Part shown: one piece after another, positions 15,156-23,476 of the stretch
Numbering within the stretch: position 1 is the first letter of the stretch
How the letters are laid out: each line of letters opens with the position of its first letter
NCBI GenBank assembly: GCA_964482235.1
Contig: CAYZWU010000052.1
Location: forward strand, 1 to 36,268
DNA length: 36,268 nucleotides
Source: CAYZWU01 sp964482235
GTDB lineage: Bacteria > Planctomycetota > B15-G4 > CAYZWU01
Direction of reading: 5' to 3'
The notes under the pieces: model-generated
The model's input: the letters and a program-made list of their open reading frames with translations, nothing else
Told to the model about the DNA's origin: nothing
Database searches by the model: none
Translations under genes and position numbers: made by a program

Positions 15156-16052
15156 ATGTTAGAATCCCGCCCCATGCAGCCAGCGATGACCGGATACATC
15201 TTCGCCGTCCTGACGGCTCTCTTCACGGCGGCCATCTACATCCTCACACCCGAGGTGAGGCAGGAGGTCTCCGCCTTCTCGATCATCGTGATCACCCAGC
15301 CGATCGCCTTCGTGATCCTCTCCCTCCCCCTGATCCGCGACAGCCGCCTCCGCCAAAAAGCCCGATCGACCTCGGCAAGAGGCTGGGGCTGGATCACCCT
15401 CATCGCCCTGCTCACCGGGCTCGGCTACTACCTCTATTACACCGCCATCCCCCTGCTCGACACCACCGTCGCCTCTTTCCTCCACCGGTCCGAGACCCTG
15501 GTCACCATCGCCTTCGGCGTGATCCTGCTCCGGGAGCGCTTCCGGCCCGGCGAGCTGGGCGGCGGCCTTCTCGTCCTTGCCGGCGTCGTGGTGATGAAGC
15601 ACGTGGGAGGCATCCCGCTCGGCTCGGGATTCCTCCTGATCCTGGCCAGCTCCCTCGTCTGGGGCCTCCTCGAAGGGCTGGCCAAGATCGCCGTCCGGCA
15701 CACCGACCCGTTCATCTTCACGTGGGGCCGGAGCCTCGTCCTCACGATCGGCAGCCTGACCGCCGTCCTGCTGACGGGCGGCACGTTCGACAGGCCCCAA
15801 TCGACGCGGGTCGCCCTCTGCCTCGTGGGGCTGGCCCTGGCCGGGCCTGTGTTCGCCCGCTGGTTCTACATGGAAGCCCTGAAACGCCTTCCCGTCTCCA
15901 ACGTGGCCCTGGTGAGCCAGTGCCTTCCCGTCTTCGTGGCCATCCTGGTCTTCGTGCTCTATGCCGCTCTTCCCACGCTGCAGGAGATGAGCGGCGGTTT
16001 TCTCATCGTGATCGGCTGCCTCATGCTGGTGGCCTATCGAAACAACCGCTGA
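15156..16052 (+). CDS. EamA/DMT-family membrane transporter
   Basis: A 298-residue integral membrane protein with about ten hydrophobic helices arranged as two repeats, the layout of the drug/metabolite transporter (EamA) family. Characteristic parts include the Glu/Arg-rich loop after helix 4 (SETLVTIAFGVILLRERF), repeated in the second half as SQCLPVFVAILVF. The substrate cannot be told from sequence; relatives export amino acids, metabolites or drugs. ATG codons at 15174 and 15186 are alternative starts. The gene is divergent from the DUF1080 gene, with 94 bases between them. Codon use is strongly GC-biased at the third position, unlike the left operon. Confidence 0.88.
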   Translation: MLESRPMQPAMTGYIFAVLTALFTAAIYILTPEVRQEVSAFSIIVITQPIAFVILSLPLIRDSRLRQKARSTSARGWGWITLIALLTGLGYYLYYTAIPLLDTTVASFLHRSETLVTIAFGVILLRERFRPGELGGGLLVLAGVVVMKHVGGIPLGSGFLLILASSLVWGLLEGLAKIAVRHTDPFIFTWGRSLVLTIGSLTAVLLTGGTFDRPQSTRVALCLVGLALAGPVFARWFYMEALKRLPVSNVALVSQCLPVFVAILVFVLYAALPTLQEMSGGFLIVIGCLMLVAYRNNR

Positions 16053-16111
16053 GGTCCCGGCGAACGCCCCGGCCCCATATTGCAGCTCACCATGGCAATC
16101 AATCAAAATTC

Positions 16112-16133
16112 CAGGTTATAATCAGGTTATAAT
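16112..16133 (+). promoter_or_regulatory. Tandem 11-bp repeat with two TATAAT boxes
   Basis: CAGGTTATAAT occurs twice back to back (16112-16122 and 16123-16133). Each copy ends in a perfect -10 hexamer TATAAT (16117-16122 and 16128-16133). No good -35 box lies at 16-18 bases before either copy, although the upstream DNA is locally AT-rich. The element is about 90 bases before the repeat-protein gene, in otherwise GC-rich DNA, and is the obvious promoter candidate. Two -10 boxes 11 bases apart would present on nearly the same face of the helix. Confidence 0.5.
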
Positions 16134-16224
16134 ATCGTGACGTACTATTACTCTGGGTCGAGATCAACCCACGCGGCACCCGTATCCGCTGTTTCCGGCG
16201 CGGAACCTCCTTGGGAGACCTGAA

Positions 16225-19200
16225 ATGACGTCAAAGCCCCGCGGACAATACGGCTTCTCTTCCCCGGTTGCCGTTGCCGCTGCCGTTCTGCTGGGCGCCG
16301 CGCTGGTCGTGGCAGCCTACCTGCTCCTTTTCGATTCGGCGCAGGATGAAGAGGAACGCGTCGCCGGGGGAGACGGCGGCCGCGCCATCGGCAGCCAAGG
16401 CCACGGCTCCACGGAAACAGGCGGCCCTTTCGACGATGTGGAAAGACAATCTCTCGACGGAAAGGGAACAGCCGTCAAGGGAACGGTGATCCTGGAGGGC
16501 GTCACTCTCTCCGGTGTTTCCGTCGTGGCCTGGGACGACATGCCCGAGAGGATCAGTCCCTCGATGAGATCGATGCTCGAGGTCAGCTCCAGCTTCTTCG
16601 GCGATTCTGACGGCGCCACGGACGACCTGATCGACGAGCAGAAGAAGCGCGTGGGCAGCACTCCCGATTACAGGATCGAGACCGGGGAGGACGGCTCCTT
16701 CGCGATCAACGCCATCCCCTCGGAGACGATCACCTTCGGTCTGGATCACGACTTCTACACCCTCTCGAAGCAGTCGACGGGCCCCCACCAATGGGAGTTC
16801 GAGGACAAGACACCCTCGCTTCCCGGATTCAGCGGAAAGCTGAGAGCCAGGCTCGGGGCCATGATCAAGGGCACGGTGACCGATGCCGCCGGCTTCCCGG
16901 TCAAGGGCGCCGTGGTGGGCGTCGACCAGGAGGAGACGGGAAGCACCAGGGGCTTCTTCGGTTTCTTCAGCGGCTCGGGGCCGGCCTACATGGGAAAGGA
17001 GACCGCCACCGATGCCGACGGCGCCTTCGTGCTGCGCGGTGTGGATCCTGGCGAGAACCTCTACCTGACCGTGAAGGGAGTCGAGTTCGCCCCGTACCGC
17101 TCCGATAATTTTGCCGCCCTACCCGGCGAGACGCTGCGGCGGAACATCAAGCTCAATCCCGGAGCATCGATCCTGGCCAGGGTGGTCGGCCCCGACGGGC
17201 AGCTGGTCGAGGAGGCGGAGGTATCTCTCTGCAGAAAGGACGACGACAGCCCGGACCAGATCAAGCGGATGATGCGAATGACCGGCAGCGATCTGGCCAT
17301 CGAGAAGGGCAGGACCAACGAGAAGGGCGAGCAGTTCTTCACCTGCCTCGAGCTCGGGGAGTATCTCCTCTATGCCGCATCCCCTGCGCTGCTGGGAGAC
17401 GAGGAGGGCCGGGCCGTGCTCCTGGACAGGGAGAAGGAGACGGTCTCCGTCGAGCTGGCTCTCGAGTGGGGCGCCGCCATCACCGGCATCGTGAAGGACG
17501 AAAGGGAACGCGCCGTTGCGGGCGCCGTTCTTCGCGCCTCTCCCTCTCAGCGAGGGGGAGACATGTTCAGCAGGGTCAACCTGGGCGCCGCTCAGAGCGC
17601 CTCCAGGCAGAAGGAGACGGTCGCGGCGGAGGACGGGACGTTCCGGCTCACAGGGCTCAAGCCTGACACGGACTACCGGATCATCGCCGAGGCGGCCGGT
17701 TACGTCACGGCCGAGTGCGGCAAGGTCAAGTCCGGGAAGGAAGGCCTGGCCCTGGTGCTCGGGAGGCCTGGGCAGCTCGAGGGCCGGGTGATGAGCGCCC
17801 TCTCGGGAAAGCCGGTGAAGAGCTTCAAGGTGCGGATCACGCCGGCCGACGAGGCCGAGGCGAAGCGGCAGAACCCTTTCGCCTCCCTGCCCGTTCCGTC
17901 GCGCAGCCAGCGCAGCGCGAACACCTCCTCGAGGCTGCTGAACACCGTGTACGATTCGGCCCGACGCAACATAGACAAGATGCTGCAGTCGGCCCCCTCC
18001 CTCACGGACAGGCTGGAGGAGTTCAGCAGCAAAAAAGGCCGGTTCTCCCTGAAGGAGATCGTGCCCGGAGAGTATTTCCTCTGCGTCAGGGCCGAGGGGC
18101 ACACTCCGGCCCTCACGGAACCGATTCTCGTGGAAAAGGGAGTGACGAGCAGGCAGATCACTGTGACCCTGAAAGCGGACGCCTCCATCAGCGGCGAGGT
18201 CAAGAGCTCCGACGGCCCCGTGTCCGAAGCCAAGATCCGGATCGCCCGCAACAAGGAGAGGACCCGCGAGCAGAACCTCCTGCTCGAGGAAGCGAGGGAG
18301 ACCGAGACGGACAGGCAGGGACGGTTCAGCCTGACCGGCCTGCCGGCGGGAGAGTACATCCTCGACGCCAGGCACGACGAGCACCCCGACGTCTCGACGG
18401 ACACGGTCACGCTGAGCGAGTGCCAGGATGTGAACAACGTGGTGATCCACATGCCGGAGGGTGCCGTGATCCGTGGGACCGCGCTCGCCGCCGACGGCTC
18501 TCCGCTGGTCTCCGAGAACATCGTCTGCGCCGATCGTTTCTCCAAGATGGAGAGGACCGACGAGGAGGGGCGGTTCGAGTTCAAGGGGCTCGAGGAGGGA
18601 ACGTACACCGTTCGCATCTTCTCGAGGATGACCGGCTTCATGCGGCGCGGCGACGAGGATCTGCCGGGCAGCGCCAAGGTCTTCGTATCCGAGGGCGGCC
18701 TTCAGGAGGTCGTTCTCACCGAGCCCCCCCTCGAAGGGGTGACAGTGCGCGGCATCGTGACGGACAAGGGAATGCCCGTCACCTCGGGCTTCATCTCCGT
18801 CTCGCTGGAGGGCGGCACCGGCAGCGGCCGGATCAACTGGGCCTCGGGAGTGATCAGCCGGGATGGGAACTACAGCGTCGAGGGAGTGCATCCGGGCTGG
18901 AACCGGTTCTCGATCCGCAACTCCTCGTCGAGCCCGAACGACAGCATCAGCCTGCGGTTCGAGATTCCGGATCATCCCGAGCATCTTCTCAACATCGCGC
19001 TTCCCACCGGGGAGGTGAGCGGCACGGTGATCGACAGCGCCGCCGGCCTCGCACTGAACGGCATCCGCGTGAGAATGACCGAAGAGCCCGCTGCCGGCCA
19101 AGGCGACGGGCGGCAGAGGATGTGGGGTGGCGGCTCCCGATCGACCCACACGGACTCCGAGGGCGCTTTCAGCTTCCAGAAGGTGCCGGCCGGCCTCTAC

Positions 19201-19884
19201 AGGATCAATGCCGAGCCGACGCGCGACCAGACGGGCCTCCACGGAACGGGATACCAGGACAGCTCGCTGACCGGCATCGCCGTGGCCGAGTCCCAGTCGC
19301 TGGGCGGTCTGAAGATCTTCCTTCAGAAGGGCGGTGCCATCGAGGTAACGGCCATGGACAGCGAGGGTCATCTCCTGAACCGCGCCTACGTGACGGCCCA
19401 GCTCGCGGGAGGGCGGCAACGCCAGACGCGCCGCCGCACCGGCGAGAACGGCACGGCCCTGCTGCTGGGCATGGAGCCGGGCGAGTACAGGCTGACCGTC
19501 TCGGCGAGCGGCATGGGACAGTCCATCAAGGAGGGAGTCCGGATCGAAGCCGGCCGAATCCAGAAGGTGGAGATCGTACTCGAGAAAGGCTATGCCGTTT
19601 CAGCCCGGGTCCTCGACGAGAACGGACAGGGAGTGGCGGACGCCTCCGTCACGGTCACGGACAGCAAGGGGAACGCGCTCTACAGAGGCTCGAACTCGCG
19701 CTGGTCCGGTAGGCGTTCCGGCGATGATGACGCTGAACTCTACTCCCTGGGAACCCTCGCGCCGGGGAGCTACACCCTGACGGCAACGTGGACGCGGGAA
19801 GAAGGCGGCAAGTCGGTTTCAGGCACCGGTTCGTTCAGTGTCAGCGGCGAGGGGACGGTCACGGTGACGCTGAGGATCAAGTGA
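16225..19884 (+). CDS. Membrane-anchored protein of about 11 carboxypeptidase-regulatory-like repeats
   Basis: A 1219-residue protein with a short cytoplasmic N-terminus and one hydrophobic helix (about 14-36), an uncleaved anchor or signal peptide. The rest is a tandem array of about eleven 70-110-residue beta-sandwich repeats of the CarboxypepD_reg/CnaB-like type. Each opens with a pattern such as IKGTVTDAAGFPVKGAVV, SGEVKSSDGPVSEAKI or VRGIVTDKGMPVTSG and closes with one like DGTFRLTGLKPDTDYRI, GRFSLTGLPAGEYIL or EGRFEFKGLEEGTYTV. The array runs to the last residue, with no catalytic domain. Such arrays usually serve as extracellular spacers or adhesion and scaffold proteins; no ligand can be named. 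GGGAG (16213-16217) lies seven bases before the ATG. The gene converges on the MA-peptidase gene. Confidence 0.88.
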   Translation: MTSKPRGQYGFSSPVAVAAAVLLGAALVVAAYLLLFDSAQDEEERVAGGDGGRAIGSQGHGSTETGGPFDDVERQSLDGKGTAVKGTVILEGVTLSGVSVVAWDDMPERISPSMRSMLEVSSSFFGDSDGATDDLIDEQKKRVGSTPDYRIETGEDGSFAINAIPSETITFGLDHDFYTLSKQSTGPHQWEFEDKTPSLPGFSGKLRARLGAMIKGTVTDAAGFPVKGAVVGVDQEETGSTRGFFGFFSGSGPAYMGKETATDADGAFVLRGVDPGENLYLTVKGVEFAPYRSDNFAALPGETLRRNIKLNPGASILARVVGPDGQLVEEAEVSLCRKDDDSPDQIKRMMRMTGSDLAIEKGRTNEKGEQFFTCLELGEYLLYAASPALLGDEEGRAVLLDREKETVSVELALEWGAAITGIVKDERERAVAGAVLRASPSQRGGDMFSRVNLGAAQSASRQKETVAAEDGTFRLTGLKPDTDYRIIAEAAGYVTAECGKVKSGKEGLALVLGRPGQLEGRVMSALSGKPVKSFKVRITPADEAEAKRQNPFASLPVPSRSQRSANTSSRLLNTVYDSARRNIDKMLQSAPSLTDRLEEFSSKKGRFSLKEIVPGEYFLCVRAEGHTPALTEPILVEKGVTSRQITVTLKADASISGEVKSSDGPVSEAKIRIARNKERTREQNLLLEEARETETDRQGRFSLTGLPAGEYILDARHDEHPDVSTDTVTLSECQDVNNVVIHMPEGAVIRGTALAADGSPLVSENIVCADRFSKMERTDEEGRFEFKGLEEGTYTVRIFSRMTGFMRRGDEDLPGSAKVFVSEGGLQEVVLTEPPLEGVTVRGIVTDKGMPVTSGFISVSLEGGTGSGRINWASGVISRDGNYSVEGVHPGWNRFSIRNSSSSPNDSISLRFEIPDHPEHLLNIALPTGEVSGTVIDSAAGLALNGIRVRMTEEPAAGQGDGRQRMWGGGSRSTHTDSEGAFSFQKVPAGLYRINAEPTRDQTGLHGTGYQDSSLTGIAVAESQSLGGLKIFLQKGGAIEVTAMDSEGHLLNRAYVTAQLAGGRQRQTRRRTGENGTALLLGMEPGEYRLTVSASGMGQSIKEGVRIEAGRIQKVEIVLEKGYAVSARVLDENGQGVADASVTVTDSKGNALYRGSNSRWSGRRSGDDDAELYSLGTLAPGSYTLTATWTREEGGKSVSGTGSFSVSGEGTVTVTLRIK

Positions 19885-19911
19885 ACGACGAAGCAGGCGA
19901 ACCCATCGCGC

Positions 19912-21393
19912 TCACTTGGCGTACCGGTCGTCCTTCTTCTTGCGGCTCAGCGCGTCGCGCTCGACGTTGTACCTGAGGTCGTAGTTGTCCGGCTCGATCT
20001 CAAGGGCCAGGTTCTTGTTGCGGATCGCTTCCTCGAGCAGATCCTTGTCGCCCATCTCCTCGAGAGAATCGCCAAGCTGGTAGTAGAGATCCGCATTGAG
20101 GGGATCGAGCCTGATCGCCTCGCGAAAGGCGACCTTGGCCGCTTCGTAGCGGCCGAGCCTCTTGAGGATCAGGCCCTTGTACTGGAAGACCAGGCTGGTC
20201 GCCTCGTCGCCGAGCTTGTCCTCTGCCGTCTTGACCGCATCGAGAGCGTCGTCGTTCTTGCCCCGCCAGTAGAGGTTCTTGGCCTCGTAGAGGAAACCCG
20301 CTCCCGTTGTGACGCTCAGGTTGGCATCGATGTAGTCGTGCCACTCCGCGTTGAGCTTGTCGAGGTTCTTCATGCCGAACACCTTCTTGAAGTGGGCGAT
20401 ATCCTCGGAGGCGCGCACGGTGGGATAGTCGTATCCCGCCATCTCGCGGCGGATGCCCGACTTCGTGGCCAGCCCCACGTAGTACTTCATGAACTTGGAG
20501 CGGTACTTCGGCGTCTCCATGAAGAAGTGGACGGCCGACCAGGCAAAGGCGTACTGCAATCCGCCGAAGGAGGAGTTCGGCACCTTCATCAGCTCCTCGA
20601 GATGATAGTCGAAGCCATCCTCGCGCTTCGCGTTCATCGACACGAGGCGTCCCTCCTGCATGCCGCCAAAGACCAGCTTGCCCTTCTCGTCGTACCTCGT
20701 GGCGCCGAAATACTCGGCGATCCCCTCGTTGCACCAGATGGGATGGCAGAACTTCGGCTTGATCAGGTGGGTCAGAAGGTGCGTGAACTCGTGGAGCAGC
20801 ACGCTGCGCACGTACTCCGGGTCGTTCCGGTCATGGTAGAAGAAAAGCCTCTCGTCCACGAAGTTCCAGAAGCCGGCGGCCGAGGGCACCCCACCCACCT
20901 GATCGAAGTTCTCCTTGTCCCTGAAGATGTTGATCTCCATCTTCTTCCGCTTCACGCCCGGGCCGAGGCGGACCTTGAGCTTCTTGGTGAAGTCCTTGTA
21001 GATCCCCTCCATCAGGTCGATGTATTCCTGCGCGATCTCGGGCGTGACGTTGAAGTTGAACTCGAAGTGCTTTGACTCCTCCACGTAGCGGCTGCGCCAG
21101 GCGCTGTGCTCGCGCATCGCCTTGATCGCCTTCTCGATCTTCTTTCTTTCCTTCTGCTGCCGCCTGTCGAGCTTCCCCTCCTCCTCGACCAGGATGTTCT
21201 TGATGCTCGAAACCGGAATCTCCACGGTCCCGTTCTTGAAATGGAGCTTCACCAGGTCGCCGGCCTCCTCGACACGGCCCTCGAAGACCCGGCCGTCGTT
21301 GAGGGAGACCAGATCGGCCGATGCATCGGGAAGGATCCAGAGCACCAGAAAGGCAGCCAGCCAGAACAGTCCCCGTCTCTTCAGTCCGCTCAT
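19912..21393 (-). CDS. Exported MA-type zinc peptidase with TPR tail (DUF1570-like)
   Basis: A 493-residue protein when started at 21393, where GGTGGAGAG precedes the ATG and a signal peptide follows (hydrophobic residues 9-22, then DASAD). A longer frame exists but would overlap the upstream gene. Residues about 27-70 form a small SH3/Lsm-like domain (LNDGRVFEGRVEEAG). A coiled linker leads to a gluzincin-like domain with HEFTH (201-205) as zinc site and a downstream NEGIAEY (222-228) whose Glu is the likely third ligand. Residues about 375-480 are TPR-like (GRYEAAKVAFREAIRLDP). The whole layout is common in Planctomycetota. It is the second gene of a two-gene unit, 38 bases after its apparent inactive relative. 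The substrate is unknown; a periplasmic location is inferred. Confidence 0.87.
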   Translation of the reverse strand: MSGLKRRGLFWLAAFLVLWILPDASADLVSLNDGRVFEGRVEEAGDLVKLHFKNGTVEIPVSSIKNILVEEEGKLDRRQQKERKKIEKAIKAMREHSAWRSRYVEESKHFEFNFNVTPEIAQEYIDLMEGIYKDFTKKLKVRLGPGVKRKKMEINIFRDKENFDQVGGVPSAAGFWNFVDERLFFYHDRNDPEYVRSVLLHEFTHLLTHLIKPKFCHPIWCNEGIAEYFGATRYDEKGKLVFGGMQEGRLVSMNAKREDGFDYHLEELMKVPNSSFGGLQYAFAWSAVHFFMETPKYRSKFMKYYVGLATKSGIRREMAGYDYPTVRASEDIAHFKKVFGMKNLDKLNAEWHDYIDANLSVTTGAGFLYEAKNLYWRGKNDDALDAVKTAEDKLGDEATSLVFQYKGLILKRLGRYEAAKVAFREAIRLDPLNADLYYQLGDSLEEMGDKDLLEEAIRNKNLALEIEPDNYDLRYNVERDALSRKKKDDRYAK

Positions 21394-21431
21394 CTCTCTC
21401 CACCTTCTTATCAGTTGATGGCTCTCCGCAA

Positions 21432-23039
21432 TCAAAGCGCCCAGTCCTCCCAGGCCTTTTCGAGCTTGTTCCAGTCCGAATCGCTCCAACCCGCAAAGGT
21501 CTCCTCGAAAGCCTTCTTCCGGACATCCTTGCCGATCGAGGAGAAACGGATCGTCCTGCTTTTCTTCTTTTCTCCCTCTTCCTCGTCCTCTTCCCCTTCA
21601 TCCTCCTCATCGGAGAAGTCGGGATCGTCCAGATCGGACTTCAGCTGCTCCGTCACTTCCCAGTAGGCGTCCATGAAGTTCTGCAGGTAGGCCTCCGAGA
21701 CACCCTTCCACGGCTTCCTCTTGCCCTCGCGGCTCTTCAGGAAGCAGTAGAGCGTTCCCGCCTTGAAAAAATCGGCATAGCTGGCAATCCCCTTGGAGTC
21801 GGGATCGAGCAGGTCCTTCAGCTTGGAGCATTCCCCTTGCCTGACGAACCGGCGCAGGTACTCCGTGTCCGACGTGTCGCGCACGTACTTGCACGACGAG
21901 CCCTTTCCCTTGAAGCAGGAATAATAGTAGGACATGCCGAGGTAATACCAGTCGGCCGGCAGGATGAAGTCGAACTGGTCGTTCACGAACTGCTGGCAGA
22001 TCCCCCTGCCGAGGCGCGAGTAGGTCCAGTCGACGGAGTAGCCCTCCTTGGTGCCGTCGTAGACAACGACCTCGCGCGTCTCGTCGTTGAAGAACCGCAT
22101 GCCGCCCGAGTTGCTCAGGTAGGCGCTGAACTCGTCCGGGCTGCCGCAGATCCGGATGATGGGCAGGGCAACCGATTCTTTCTTCTCTTTCTTGTTGGCC
22201 TTGAACTCCTTGGCGATCACCTTCCGGATCGCATCGGCGAACTTGGCGATCTTGTCGGTGTACTTCCGGTCCGCGTGGGAGATGACCAGGTGCGACTTCG
22301 TTTCCTTCCAGATCCAGTCGGACCCTAGGTCCTTCGTCTTCAGCTTGATGAAATCCTTGCGCGTCAGCGGCTTCGCTCCCGCGCCGGCGGCCTTGGCTTC
22401 CCGCTTGACCCGCTTGAACGACTTGAACGCTGAACGGAAGAGACCCTCGTAGTCCGAGGCGAACTCCTCCATCACCTCGAAGTAGACGGCCACATCGACG
22501 TCGCCGAGGTGATAGATGCAGGCGATCTGCCGCAGGGGAGGCCGGGCCTGCTCCATCATCACGTCGAGGTAGGTGCAGGGGACCTTCTTCACCACGGCCT
22601 CCTTCTCGTCGCCGAAGTAGAAGCCGCTCGTGTTCCGCTTCACGTATTCCTTGAAATCGCGGTACGGATTGTTGGGAACGCTGTATTTCAGTGTTTTTCC
22701 CAGAACGGTCGCCCCCTCGACCTCCTGCTCCGTCATCTCCTTGTTCTCGGGCGTGAAGGCGATGATGCGCATCTCGGATCTGTGGCCCATCCTGTACGCG
22801 CCGGCGCCCCGCGACCAGAGATCCCTGTTGCTGATGAACTTGCCGACAATGTACCTCTCGTTCTCGGGTGAGCCCACGTACGTCCAGTCCTTGGGCACCC
22901 GGATCGAGAATCCGATCTCCTTGTCCGTGTGGGTCTTCCCGAGCGAGCCGGCCGCAAATCCGGTCGGCGCGCAGAGAAAGGCCACGGCCAGAAGGGAGAA
23001 CAGAAATAGAGGGGAAAATCTTCTCTGACCCATGAACAT
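21432..23039 (-). CDS. Secreted protein, probable zinc-less relative of the neighbouring MA peptidase
   Basis: A 535-residue exported protein; the start at 23039 follows GGAGG six bases upstream and gives a good signal peptide ending near FAAG. The N-terminal third (IGFSIRVPKDWTYVG onwards) resembles PsbP/DUF1795-like domains. From about residue 245 the order of elements follows the neighbouring peptidase: a strand-helix segment, then ICGSPDEFSAYLSNSGGMRFF, then a helix with RGICQQ (345-350) where that protein has HEFTH, then YLGMSYYY (366-373) where it has NEGIAEYF. All zinc-binding residues are therefore replaced. The C-terminus has a strongly acidic stretch. The relationship is inferred by eye from order and spacing and needs a profile search. 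It is co-transcribed, first, with the peptidase gene. Confidence 0.75.
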   Translation of the reverse strand: MFMGQRRFSPLFLFSLLAVAFLCAPTGFAAGSLGKTHTDKEIGFSIRVPKDWTYVGSPENERYIVGKFISNRDLWSRGAGAYRMGHRSEMRIIAFTPENKEMTEQEVEGATVLGKTLKYSVPNNPYRDFKEYVKRNTSGFYFGDEKEAVVKKVPCTYLDVMMEQARPPLRQIACIYHLGDVDVAVYFEVMEEFASDYEGLFRSAFKSFKRVKREAKAAGAGAKPLTRKDFIKLKTKDLGSDWIWKETKSHLVISHADRKYTDKIAKFADAIRKVIAKEFKANKKEKKESVALPIIRICGSPDEFSAYLSNSGGMRFFNDETREVVVYDGTKEGYSVDWTYSRLGRGICQQFVNDQFDFILPADWYYLGMSYYYSCFKGKGSSCKYVRDTSDTEYLRRFVRQGECSKLKDLLDPDSKGIASYADFFKAGTLYCFLKSREGKRKPWKGVSEAYLQNFMDAYWEVTEQLKSDLDDPDFSDEEDEGEEDEEEGEKKKSRTIRFSSIGKDVRKKAFEETFAGWSDSDWNKLEKAWEDWAL

Positions 23040-23476
23040 GGGGCACCTCCTCGCTTCTTCGTTCTTATGATCGACTTCCAGCATGGATTATAGCCGGAAG
23101 CAGGCAAATCTAAAGGAGTTCTGGAGGCGGATTCCGCTCCGCCCCCGTCCCGGATTTCTCGAAAACGATTTTACCAGACGACTGCATGCATTGAAAAGAA
23201 TTAGAACGACCTTCCACATGAAGATCCTTTCCCACTCTTATTACATTCATTTCAAGAGAGTCGCTCGTTTTTTTGACTCGGGCGGACCCGATCTGTTCCC
23301 GAAAAGGGCGGCCCTTCGGAAATAAAGTTCCGGAGCGGTCTGATCGATATAACTGACGTAATTGCAGCAGTCCGCTGGAAGTCTCGTCCGGATCGAGAAA
23401 CGCGCTTTACTGTATCGATCCGGGTTGACAGCGGACGGGCAGGGAGTTCAGGTTCCATTCCCGGGGAAAATCGTCC
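23040..23476. other. Intergenic region between divergent secreted-protein genes
   Basis: No gene could be supported. A small open frame on the + strand (23083-23325) has no ribosome site and no recognisable sequence. The region is less GC-rich than its flanks. It contains an imperfect hairpin near 23299-23321 (CCCGAAAAGGGC / GCCCTTCGG) and a TTGACA at 23424 without a matching -10 box. Promoters for both flanking genes are expected here but were not pinpointed. Confidence 0.5.

Noticed and set aside
15061..15235. Extended N-terminus for the DUF1080 gene
   Set aside because: The internal ATG at 15061 has a strong ribosome site and a signal peptide, whereas the extension would bury that signal peptide inside the protein.
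17119..19419. Very long antisense open frame (766 codons) opposite the repeat protein
   Set aside because: It is an expected by-product of GC-rich codon use; the product is Arg/Gly/Ala/His-rich without motifs, while the + strand frame has clear repeated domains.
23083..23325. Small + strand open frame in the gap before the C25 protease gene
   Set aside because: It has no ribosome site and no hydrophobic or conserved pattern.
23424..23429. TTGACA upstream of the C25 protease gene
   Set aside because: No acceptable -10 box occurs at 15-19 bases downstream.
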